A DNA stretch of 51,821 nucleotides from Treponema sp. (GTDB taxonomy: Bacteria > Spirochaetota > Spirochaetia > Treponematales > Treponemataceae), in assembly GCA_024400955.1 (NCBI GenBank), contig JAKSLY010000019.1, forward strand, positions 1 through 51,821, read 5' to 3'. Of the stretch, positions 35,098 through 43,032 are shown piece after piece. The position numbers were made by a program, and so were the translations under genes. The notes under the pieces were generated by a model. That model ran no database searches. It worked only from the letters and a program-made list of their open reading frames with translations, and was not told the origin of the DNA. Position 1 is the first letter of the stretch; every line of letters begins with the position of its first letter.

Positions 35098-36030
35098 ATG
35101 ACTTTTTCTCTTACCGAAACCCTTCGCGACCAGATTCTCTTTGCCATGGAGGACCAGAACTGTCTTTCCTGCGTTGATGCAAAGGAAGGCAGGGTTGCTG
35201 TTGTTTCCAGCTCTGACGGAGCCATGGAAATTGAAGTGGACGGTGAAATCGAAATTGATGAAGAAAACTATTATTCTCTGCCGGAATGGGACAGCTCAGA
35301 CGGATTTGAGATGATGGAAAATTTTACTGCAGGGCTCCATTCTCCACAGGCTCATGACCAGCTTAGGAGATGCCTTGCCAACAGAAGGGGGGTGTTCAGG
35401 AATTTCAAGGATATAATCAGATCGTACCCTGAAGTAGAAAAAAAATGGTTTGCATTCAAAGACAAGACAATGCAGGGCAGAATTACTGAATGGTACAACG
35501 ACTTGTGCGAGTCCTGGGGTTTGGAGCATCTTGAGCAGGATTTTTTGGATGATACTGAAAATCTTGTTTGTGATGATTTTGAATTTACCGTATACGATTC
35601 CGTTAAGGACAAGGAATCAGTTGATCGTGCAGGCTGTATGTGGGCTGACGAGCTTAAGGCAAATTATTCCGGAGAAACGGGTGCTGCAGTTGCGGCAATG
35701 GCAGAAACTTACAGGAACAATCCGCTTTTTGAAAGTAAGAAGGGATTTGTATGCCGAACCAATGAAGGAGAATTTGCAGGATATGTTCTCACCTGCGTGT
35801 TTACGTCCTCAGCAAAAAAGACAGCAGCTCTGACTGACCTTTTTGTGATTCAGAATTACCGTGGTCTTGGCATTGGCAGAGAATTGATTCAGAAGTGCCT
35901 TGAAGAATTGAAAAACTGCGGAATTCAGCGTGTAATATTGTTTAATTCAGTTATACCGTCGTCTATGGAGTCTTTGCTATCTCAATTTTCTTTTGAAAAA
36001 ACAGACTTCGGATATCTGGCAAAATTATGA
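35098..36030 (+). CDS. UPF0158-GNAT fusion protein
   Basis: A 310-residue protein with two parts. Residues 1-150 match UPF0158: YYSLPEWDSSDGFEMMENF, LANRRGVFRNFKDIIRSYPEVEKKWFAFKD and RITEWYNDL. Residues 160-310 form a GNAT acetyltransferase with the acetyl-CoA loop VIQNYRGLGIGRELI. A short link joins them. The acceptor substrate is unknown. It starts 6 bp after clpP and is probably co-transcribed, which hints at a role in protein quality control or a modification that affects it. Codon use becomes slightly more AT-rich near the 3' end. Confidence 0.83.
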   Translation: MTFSLTETLRDQILFAMEDQNCLSCVDAKEGRVAVVSSSDGAMEIEVDGEIEIDEENYYSLPEWDSSDGFEMMENFTAGLHSPQAHDQLRRCLANRRGVFRNFKDIIRSYPEVEKKWFAFKDKTMQGRITEWYNDLCESWGLEHLEQDFLDDTENLVCDDFEFTVYDSVKDKESVDRAGCMWADELKANYSGETGAAVAAMAETYRNNPLFESKKGFVCRTNEGEFAGYVLTCVFTSSAKKTAALTDLFVIQNYRGLGIGRELIQKCLEELKNCGIQRVILFNSVIPSSMESLLSQFSFEKTDFGYLAKL

Positions 36031-36049
36031 TTTTATAGGAGATTAAAAA

Positions 36050-36916
36050 ATGGCTTACAATAATCGTGAAGAATATAATGTGAACGAAGAACAGATTGCA
36101 GCTTTTCTTGCAGAAGCAGTAAAGCATGTTGAAGGAGCAAGCGAGTCGGAAATCAAGGCTCTTGCACAGATCAAGAAGCTCTTTAAGAAGAACGTTCCAT
36201 TTTCACGCAGAAGCTATGTTGCAGCTTACCTCATCAAGAATGCAGTTCATGGATTCAAGGGCAACAGGTTTAACCGCAATGAAAGAAGCGACAGGTTTTC
36301 ATCAAACCGCAATGAACGCTATAACCGCAACGAAAGAAATGAAAAGCACGCATCATCAGGTGCAGAAGAACATACAGAACGCCCACAGCGCGTTACAATT
36401 GCTCCAGAGGAAGCAGGAACAATCTTTATTGGTGTAGGAAGAAGCCGCGGCGTATTCCCACGTGACCTCGTTGGACTTATCTCCGGTGTTGCAGGTCTTG
36501 ACCGTTCAAGAATCGGAGAAATCCGCGTTCTTTCAAACTATTCATTCATTCAGCTTTTCCAGGAAGACTGTGACAAGGTTATCGCAGCCCTCAACGGACA
36601 TGAATACCGTGGAAGAAGCCTTAGCGTAAGCTATTCACGCAAGCGCGATGAAAATGCAGAATCATCAGAAGGACAGGCAACAGCTGAAGTTGCTTCAACA
36701 CCTGCAGAGGATATGATTCCTGCATCAGTGTCAAACGAAGGACATGCAGATTTCAGCGCAAATACAGAAGAATCAAAGATTGCTGCAGAACAGTCGGCAT
36801 TTGCATCTTCAATGGAATCAGCTCCTGTTGCAGAAGAACCAAAGGCAGAAGAAAAGACTTATTTTGAAACAACAGATGACGGACAGGTTAAGTCTCACTT
36901 CGTAAGCAACAACTAA
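36050..36916 (+). CDS. DbpA-type RNA-binding protein without a helicase
   Basis: A 288-residue protein. Residues 10-75 are a helical domain (EEQIAAFLAEAVKHVE then FSRRSYVAAYLIKNA); residues 80-105 form an Arg/Asn-rich repeat (NRNER units) suited to RNA contact; and residues 120-195 match the DbpA RNA-binding domain that normally ends DEAD-box helicases (IFIGVGRSRGVFPRDLVGLISGVAGL, RVLSNYSFIQLF). A Glu/Ala/Ser-rich tail completes it. No helicase core is present. AGGAG stands 7 nt before the ATG, 19 bp after the GNAT fusion. Confidence 0.82.
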   Translation: MAYNNREEYNVNEEQIAAFLAEAVKHVEGASESEIKALAQIKKLFKKNVPFSRRSYVAAYLIKNAVHGFKGNRFNRNERSDRFSSNRNERYNRNERNEKHASSGAEEHTERPQRVTIAPEEAGTIFIGVGRSRGVFPRDLVGLISGVAGLDRSRIGEIRVLSNYSFIQLFQEDCDKVIAALNGHEYRGRSLSVSYSRKRDENAESSEGQATAEVASTPAEDMIPASVSNEGHADFSANTEESKIAAEQSAFASSMESAPVAEEPKAEEKTYFETTDDGQVKSHFVSNN

Positions 36917-36933
36917 AGCATGCATTAATCCAT

Positions 36934-36974
36934 AAATACCTCGGGGGCATTTTTGTCCACGGGGTATTTTTTTT
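36934..36974 (+). terminator. Terminator after the DbpA-type gene
   Basis: A stem of about 10 bp (AAATACCTCG with GGGGTATTT) and a long T-run. It ends the clpP transcript ahead of the MBL gene. Confidence 0.7.
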
Positions 36975-36994
36975 ATCTACACAGGGGGAATCCA

Positions 36995-37642
36995 ATGATA
37001 TCATGCGTTCATACGGGAATTTTCGGGGTCAACACCTATATCGTTCCATTAGATGATGGGGAATGTTTTATTGTTGATCCGGCATGCTGCAAACTTTGTG
37101 GTGACGAGGGACGGTTTTTGCAGGCCCTCAGGTCAACAGGTCTTGTTCCGGTGGCCATCGTCCTGACCCATGGGCACTTTGACCATGTTTCCGGCCTTTC
37201 ATTCCTTAAGGCTGAATTCCCGGAAATCAAGATATTCATCCATGAAAGTGACAGTGCCATGATCGGGCCTTCATCGGCTTTGGTGCAAGGTCCTTCCCTT
37301 GAGGACATGGGAATGGAATCCTATATTCCTGCCGTATCAGACTTGCCGAAAGCCACGGATTATTTGACTGATGGCAAGACTCTTTTTGGCAGATGGCAGG
37401 TGATTCATACACCGGGACACACCCGCGGAAGCTGCTGTCTTTACAGCAGGGAAGACAATGCACTTTTAAGCGGAGACACATTGTTTTACGGCACATGGGG
37501 AAGAACCGATCTTGACGGTGGAAGCGAGGGAGACATGGTCAGGAGCCTTAACCTTTTAAAGGAAAAAATCCCGGGCAACGCAAAGGTATACCCGGGACAT
37601 GATGCTTACGGCTTTGAGTTTTCTCAAGGCTTTCCGCTATAG
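36995..37642 (+). CDS. MBL-fold metallo-hydrolase (glyoxalase II-like)
   Basis: A 215-residue hydrolase. The metal site is THGHFDHVSG near residue 60, then HTPGHTRGSCCLY, LLSGDTLFYGTWGRTDL and VYPGHD; these are the ligands of two zinc/iron ions in order. The size and motif spacing fit the small hydroxyacylglutathione hydrolase-like proteins common in bacteria; the true substrate is unknown. The ATG at 36995 follows GGGGGA. Its stop faces the ftsH stop with 10 bp between. Confidence 0.9.
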   Translation: MISCVHTGIFGVNTYIVPLDDGECFIVDPACCKLCGDEGRFLQALRSTGLVPVAIVLTHGHFDHVSGLSFLKAEFPEIKIFIHESDSAMIGPSSALVQGPSLEDMGMESYIPAVSDLPKATDYLTDGKTLFGRWQVIHTPGHTRGSCCLYSREDNALLSGDTLFYGTWGRTDLDGGSEGDMVRSLNLLKEKIPGNAKVYPGHDAYGFEFSQGFPL

Positions 37643-37652
37643 GCTGTGAATC

Positions 37653-39755
37653 CTATTCTTCTGATTCTGCCTTTTTCTTTGCAGTTCGTGGCTTACGGGG
37701 AGCACGCGGCTTTTTTTCCTTTGGTGCCTCTTCCGTAGCCTCGGTCTTTTCTTCGGCAGCTGCCTTTTCTTCAAGCTGCTTGCAGTGGTTTTCTGCCTTT
37801 ACGATTTCAAGGAATTCCTTTCCGTCGATGGTTTCCTTTTCCTTCAGAAGGTTTGCAATGTATTCAAGAAGGTCCTTGTGGGACTTGAGCAGCTTGATTA
37901 CATACTTGTAGCGTTCATCCATGACGCGGGCAATTTCAACATCGATGTACTTCTGGGTTTCCTCCGAGAATTCGCGAACAAGGGTTGGTTCCCCGCCTGC
38001 ATTTCCAAGGACTCCCTTACCCAGGGTCATGTTGCGGAATTTTTCGCTCATTCCAAAGTCAACGATCATTCTCTTTATGATTTCCGTTGCACGTGCAATG
38101 TCGTTGGAAGCACCTGTTGAAATGTCACCGAGGACGATTTCTTCTGCAGCGCGTCCGCCAAGAAGGGTGTCGATTTCGCTGATCATGTCCTTCATGGTCT
38201 TGAAGTTCTTTTCTTCTTCCTCGCGGTACTGGGTGAATCCGCCGACTCCATGGCTTCTAGGTACAACGGTGATCTTGTTTACCGGAGGGTAGTCAGGAGT
38301 GAATGCTCCCACAAGGGCGTGACCCGTCTCATGAACTGAAACAAGGCGCATGTCCTTTTCGTTGTCCTTGCGGCTCTTTTTCTTGAGACCGATGCTTACC
38401 TTGTCGATGGCGTCGTTAAAGTCAGACATGGTGACCTTCTTGTGCCCGTTGCGTACGGCAAGAAGTGCTGCCTCGTTTACTACGTTTGCAAGGTCTGCTC
38501 CGGCAAATCCTGTGGTACCGTGGGCAACCGATTCAAAGTCAACATCGTCATCAAGCTTGACGTTCTTTGCATGGATCCTGAGGATTTCTTCGCGTCCCTT
38601 TACGTCCGGTTTTTCAACTGGAACCTGGCGGTCAAAGCGTCCTGGGCGCAGGAGGGCAGGGTCAAGAATGTCTGCACGGTTTGTTGCTGCAAGGATGATG
38701 AGTCCCTTTTCGTTGTCAAATCCATCCATCTCAACAAGAAGCTGGTTGAGTGTCTGCTCGCGTTCGTCATTGCTGCCGCCAAAGTTGTTCATGCGGCTTT
38801 TTCCGATGGCGTCTATTTCATCGATGAAGATGATGCATGGAGCCTTTTCCCTTGCAGTGCGGAAGAGATCGCGTACACGGCTTGCACCTACGCCGACAAA
38901 CATTTCAACAAAGTCGGAGCCGGAGATCCTGAAGAAAGGGACTCCTGCTTCTCCTGCAACAGCACGGGCTAGGAGGGTTTTACCGGTTCCAGGAGGCCCT
39001 ACAAGAAGGACGCCCTTTGGAATCTTACCGCCGATTTCCGTGTATTTCTTTGGTTCCTTGAGGAAGTCAACAACTTCAACAAGTTCATCCTTTGCTTCGT
39101 CTACGCCTGCAACATCTGCAAAGCGGGTCTTAACCTTTCCTTCGTCAATGGCCTTAGACTTACCGCCTCCGATTCCAAACATGGATCCAGACATGCCGCT
39201 TCCCATCTTTCTGAAGAGGAAGAAGTAAAGCAGGAAGATGAACAGGAATGGCACAAGAAGGTTCAGCAGCAGCTGCACAAGGAAATTGTTCTGCCGTGCA
39301 ACAAACTTGTAGTCCACGCCCTTTTCGTCAAGAAGCTGGATGAAGGACTGCATCAAAACGCCGCTGGTGCGGTAGATGCCCTGGGATGGAGACTGCTTTG
39401 CTGCCTTGAGGAATCCGAACCCCTTCTGGTTTGCCGGAACTGAAGTTGCAGTTGCAGAGTATCCTGTAAAATAATTTTCTCCAAGTTCCACGCGGACAAT
39501 CTGCCCCTGTTCCACAAGATTGCGGAATTCAGAGAAGTCTATGAGGTTGTCCGGCTTTGGGGAAAAGAAAATGTTCATTACTGCCAGGATTCCAAAAAGC
39601 ACAAGGAGGATTCCCCAGAAAGGCATTCCCTTTTGAGGTTTCTTTGGCTTGTTTGGATCCTTGTTTCTGTCATCGCCGTTGTCAATGTCCAGCTTGAAAA
39701 AAGAATAAGGATCGTTCTCGTTCTTTTTTTCGTCGTCTTTTCTGTCTTCAGACAT
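37653..39755 (-). CDS. ftsH: ATP-dependent zinc metalloprotease FtsH
   Basis: A 700-residue membrane protease. The order is: a charged N-tail (about 40 residues), helix 1 ([19 protein letters not shown]), periplasmic part, helix 2 ([20 protein letters not shown]), then the AAA domain with [24 protein letters not shown] and the Arg-finger region [10 protein letters not shown], and the M41 protease domain with [11 protein letters not shown] (HEXXH). A Lys/Ala/Glu-rich tail of about 45 residues follows. The ATG at 39755 follows TAGGAG. It lies downstream of a radical SAM gene and a GH3 gene on the same strand. Confidence 0.97.
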   Translation of the reverse strand: MSEDRKDDEKKNENDPYSFFKLDIDNGDDRNKDPNKPKKPQKGMPFWGILLVLFGILAVMNIFFSPKPDNLIDFSEFRNLVEQGQIVRVELGENYFTGYSATATSVPANQKGFGFLKAAKQSPSQGIYRTSGVLMQSFIQLLDEKGVDYKFVARQNNFLVQLLLNLLVPFLFIFLLYFFLFRKMGSGMSGSMFGIGGGKSKAIDEGKVKTRFADVAGVDEAKDELVEVVDFLKEPKKYTEIGGKIPKGVLLVGPPGTGKTLLARAVAGEAGVPFFRISGSDFVEMFVGVGASRVRDLFRTAREKAPCIIFIDEIDAIGKSRMNNFGGSNDEREQTLNQLLVEMDGFDNEKGLIILAATNRADILDPALLRPGRFDRQVPVEKPDVKGREEILRIHAKNVKLDDDVDFESVAHGTTGFAGADLANVVNEAALLAVRNGHKKVTMSDFNDAIDKVSIGLKKKSRKDNEKDMRLVSVHETGHALVGAFTPDYPPVNKITVVPRSHGVGGFTQYREEEEKNFKTMKDMISEIDTLLGGRAAEEIVLGDISTGASNDIARATEIIKRMIVDFGMSEKFRNMTLGKGVLGNAGGEPTLVREFSEETQKYIDVEIARVMDERYKYVIKLLKSHKDLLEYIANLLKEKETIDGKEFLEIVKAENHCKQLEEKAAAEEKTEATEEAPKEKKPRAPRKPRTAKKKAESEE

Positions 39756-39843
39756 GATAACTCCTACCTGTTTTGTAATTGCTACATATAATATAGAAAA
39801 TATCGGCATATTTTGCCATATTTCTTGCGGAAACTCTAAAAAA

Positions 39844-40857
39844 TTAGCTACTTATCATTCCATTTTTCCAGTGCCAGACAGGTTTTGCCAGTTCAAAACT
39901 AAAAGGTTGTATCTTGTTGAAGTCGGGGAGCCAGCTGGTGTCGTCGCTCAGGTCCTGGTAGAACAGGTACTCAAAGTCGTAGCTGTCTATCATGTCCCTG
40001 AGCACCCTGTCTTCTTCCGGATTTACAAGGCGGTTCTGGAATGATTCCAGTGATTTCTCTCTCCATTGAAGCTCTTCAGAAGAACCTTCAAAGGGAACTG
40101 GCGTGTACTGGGACATCAATGAGATGCATGCCTTTCCGTCGGCAGTGCGCTTGAGCCAGTCCAGGGCAAGTCTTGTATCGTCAATTCTTCCAGGGAGGAC
40201 AAGGTGGCGGATGATGGTTCCCTGGAGCATTTTCTCGCTGGTCTCGCCATTTTTCTTGACTTCTGCAATTCCCATTGGCGTTGAGTTTACCATCCAGCGG
40301 ATTGCCTTCTTTGCAACAGACGGATAATCTTCTGCGGCAAAAAGTTCCCGGCTCATGATGGAATTGACGGTCTTAAAGTCGGGCAGCCAGATGTCAACGA
40401 TTCCCCTAAGGAGTTCCAGGCTTTCAACGCTTTCGTATCCGCTTGAATTCCACGCAATTGGAATCTTAAGTCCTGATGACTTTGCTTCCGAAAGGAATTC
40501 AGCAAGTCTTGGAATCTGGTGGCTTCCCGTGACTATGTTTATGTTTTCCGCACCCTTTTCCTGAAGACCAAGGCACATGGAAACGAATTCTTCCCTGCTC
40601 ACGATGCTTCCCATGCCCTGCTGGCTGATCTGGTAGTTCTGGCAGAAGGAACAGCGCAATGTGCATCCCGACATGAAAATCGTTCCGCTTCCGCCAAAGA
40701 CAGTGATCAGGGGTTCCTCCCCAAAGTGCAGGCAGGCGGAGGCAATCTTGAGTTCTTCCCCCTCGCGGCAAAATCCTGTCTTACCGGCGCTTCTGTTGCA
40801 CCCGCAGTTTCTTGGGCACTGGCTGCATGCTGAATAAAGTTCGGAAGTCCTGTTCAT
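39844..40857 (-). CDS. PflA-like radical SAM protein
   Basis: A 337-residue radical SAM enzyme. The 4Fe-4S site is Cys65, Cys69 and Cys72 in SGCTLRCSFCQN, preceded by a Cys-rich N-terminus (residues 11-30, CSQCPRNCGC...GFC) that could bind another metal. WNSSGYESVESLELL and DIWLPDFK are typical of the 'pyruvate-formate-lyase activating enzyme-like' group (cf. AmmeMemoRadiSam/PflA-like). Its own substrate is unknown. It follows the small 133-residue gene by 1 bp. Confidence 0.88.
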   Translation of the reverse strand: MNRTSELYSACSQCPRNCGCNRSAGKTGFCREGEELKIASACLHFGEEPLITVFGGSGTIFMSGCTLRCSFCQNYQISQQGMGSIVSREEFVSMCLGLQEKGAENINIVTGSHQIPRLAEFLSEAKSSGLKIPIAWNSSGYESVESLELLRGIVDIWLPDFKTVNSIMSRELFAAEDYPSVAKKAIRWMVNSTPMGIAEVKKNGETSEKMLQGTIIRHLVLPGRIDDTRLALDWLKRTADGKACISLMSQYTPVPFEGSSEELQWREKSLESFQNRLVNPEEDRVLRDMIDSYDFEYLFYQDLSDDTSWLPDFNKIQPFSFELAKPVWHWKNGMISS

Positions 40858-40858
40858 T

Positions 40859-41260
40859 CTAGCATGCCTGGTGATCCACGAAGATGATCATGATGTCGTT
40901 GAGAAATTCTATTGGAAGGTCTTCCGCCTCGTAGTTGGTCAGCGAGCAAAGTTCCTGCCAGTCTTTTTGGCAGAGGGCGGCAGTCTGTTCCGGTTCGTTG
41001 TCCATGAGGGCCTGCATTGCACCGAGGATTTCAAGATGCTGCTGGGTGGGTTCGTTTTCCATTTCTGCTGAATTCACGATGTATTCGTTGAACCAGTAGT
41101 CGCCGAAGGAAAGGGCCAGTGATTTTACCTGGGGATTGTTGCGTGCAAAAAGGCCCTTTACTTCTTCGCAAACCTTCTGTCCGTCGTATCTTGAATTGTT
41201 GGCCCGGTAGTGCTTCTTGATTCTCTGTGCGTCCGCATAAAATTTGGAAATGTTGTCCAT
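40859..41260 (-). CDS. Small helical protein of unknown function
   Basis: A 133-residue acidic, mostly helical protein with no signal peptide. It has FARNNPQVKSLALSFGDYWFNEYIVNS in the middle and a C-terminal DLPIEFLNDIMIIFVDHQA. I recognise no domain. It lies 14 bp after the GH3 gene and 1 bp before the radical SAM gene, so all three are probably one transcript. The tight link to the radical SAM gene may mean a partner or substrate, but this is only context. Confidence 0.6.
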   Translation of the reverse strand: MDNISKFYADAQRIKKHYRANNSRYDGQKVCEEVKGLFARNNPQVKSLALSFGDYWFNEYIVNSAEMENEPTQQHLEILGAMQALMDNEPEQTAALCQKDWQELCSLTNYEAEDLPIEFLNDIMIIFVDHQAC

Positions 41261-41274
41261 GGTTTTCTTCCTGA

Positions 41275-42960
41275 TTAAAGTGGAATTTTTCCCTTCGGCG
41301 TGAATTCCCCGTTAAGGGCGCCAAAGAGGGCGGCAAATGAATAGCTTGAATAGCTGTAGCCGCATAGGATTGTATCTGCCCAGTCAAAGTCATTGAGGAC
41401 GTGAACCGGAGACATGATGGAAAGGACTATGACATCCTTGTCCATGTAGCGAAGTCGTTTTGCAATGTTTGCCGTGTGCCTGTCGTAGACTGTGATGATG
41501 ATGGTGTCGTAGCTGTCTGCAACCTGGGTAAGGCGCGCTGCATTCCATTCGTCAAAGTTGCTTTCATCCCTTCTGAGTTCATAGCTAAAGTGGAATGTAT
41601 CCGCATTTGGGTAGCGCTTCTTTCCTTCGTTGAACAGGGAGATGAATGGGCCTGCAATGAGGACCCGTTCCCCCTGCTGCGGCTTGAATGGAAAAGTTCT
41701 TCCGGCCTTTCCCACGCTGATGGAACGGCATGCCTGCTCAAGGAAGAATTTCTGCCCCTCCTTGTCCGGAATGTGATCGTAGATCGTGTTTTCATCAGGG
41801 TAGAGGGGGGCGTGGTTTTCGCTCTTAAAGTACTTGAGCTTTTCAAGGATGACCCTGCGTGCTGCATCCTTTACGCGGGCCTTGAATGCCGGGTCGGAAC
41901 CCATGAGCTGAATGTTCTTTGTCCACATGCTGTCGTAAAGGTTTGCGGTAGTGGATGAAATTATTATGTCGTTTCCAGCCTGAATTGCAAGGGTGCATGC
42001 CCGGGCAAAGGAGCCTGCAAAAAGTGTGGCGCCGTTCATCATCATGTCGTCCGTAATTATGAGGCCGTCGTACTTGAGTTCCCCGCGGAGAATTTCCGTA
42101 AGGAATTTATGGGAAAGGCTTGCAGGGGTTCCGTCACTTTCAATCTGCGGAAAGGAAAGGTGACCGCTCATGATGGCAGGAATCCCGGACTTGATCAGGT
42201 ATTTAAATGGAATGAGTTCGCGGTTGTAAAGTGTTTCCTCGTCGATTTCAATCTGTGGCAGTCGACCGTGGCTGTCAAGGCTTGTGTCTCCGTGTCCCGG
42301 AAAATGCTTTGCTGTCGGAATGACGCCTGCATCCATGGAACCGCGCGAAAATGCCTCACCAAGAAGTCCTGCTGCGTCAGAGTCCACACCAAAGGAGCGG
42401 GGGCCGATTACGCTGGAATCAAGGTTTGTGTAAAGGTCGACGGTGGGAGCAAAATTCATGTTGATGCCAAGGACGCGGATTTCCCTGTTGATGTAGAACC
42501 CGGAATAGTATGCGTCGATGGGATAGCCGGAAGCTCCTATGGCCATGTTTCCCGGAGTGTCGGATGTTTCTCCCTTTACATGGCGAATCCATCCGCCTTC
42601 CTGGTCAGTTGCAACAAAGAGGGGAATCTTGAATGGCCTGTCTGCCGATTTTTGCTGAAGGGAACGGATGGACTTTGCAACCTTCTGGATGTTGTCCGTG
42701 TTCCATCCAAAGACCTTTACGCTGCCAAGACCGCGTTCCGTAACCCATGAATTTAAAAGGTCGCTTGGTTCTGCTCCGGCCCATCCAAACATGAGGATCT
42801 GTGCAAGAAGTTCCTCGTCGTTCATTCTGTCCGTAAGTTCCACTGCAAGCTGCTCATGGGGAATGCTGCTCCAAAAGTCTATGTGCCTGTTTTGGGCCCA
42901 GGAAGCAGCCGTGGCTCCTGAAAGCAATGCAGTTAATAGAAGGGAACGAAAAAACTTCAT
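41275..42960 (-). CDS. Exported glycoside hydrolase family 3 (NagZ-like)
   Basis: A 561-residue protein with a signal peptide (cut near ASWAQ). The GH3 domain has the NagZ-type acid/base motif KHFPGHGDTSLDSHG (Asp229-His231) and nucleophile Asp304 in IITDDMMM, plus ATDQEGG near residue 120. NagZ removes N-acetylglucosamine from cell-wall fragments. A C-terminal ~200-residue domain resembles the second GH3 domain (FPFKPQQGERVLIAGPF, DTIIITVYDR). The signal peptide makes it periplasmic or surface, unlike cytoplasmic E. coli NagZ. GGAG lies 9 nt before the ATG. Confidence 0.9.
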   Translation of the reverse strand: MKFFRSLLLTALLSGATAASWAQNRHIDFWSSIPHEQLAVELTDRMNDEELLAQILMFGWAGAEPSDLLNSWVTERGLGSVKVFGWNTDNIQKVAKSIRSLQQKSADRPFKIPLFVATDQEGGWIRHVKGETSDTPGNMAIGASGYPIDAYYSGFYINREIRVLGINMNFAPTVDLYTNLDSSVIGPRSFGVDSDAAGLLGEAFSRGSMDAGVIPTAKHFPGHGDTSLDSHGRLPQIEIDEETLYNRELIPFKYLIKSGIPAIMSGHLSFPQIESDGTPASLSHKFLTEILRGELKYDGLIITDDMMMNGATLFAGSFARACTLAIQAGNDIIISSTTANLYDSMWTKNIQLMGSDPAFKARVKDAARRVILEKLKYFKSENHAPLYPDENTIYDHIPDKEGQKFFLEQACRSISVGKAGRTFPFKPQQGERVLIAGPFISLFNEGKKRYPNADTFHFSYELRRDESNFDEWNAARLTQVADSYDTIIITVYDRHTANIAKRLRYMDKDVIVLSIMSPVHVLNDFDWADTILCGYSYSSYSFAALFGALNGEFTPKGKIPL

Positions 42961-43032
42961 TAAATGAAACTCCGGATTTTAGGTATCTTCCTATTCTACA
43001 GTAATTTTGCGAGACTGTATAGGAATGGATTT

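Noticed and set aside
41401..42750. Open frames of 185 and 213 codons on the plus strand within the GH3 gene
   Set aside because: Both are antisense to conserved GH3 sequence, rich in Cys and without family resemblance.
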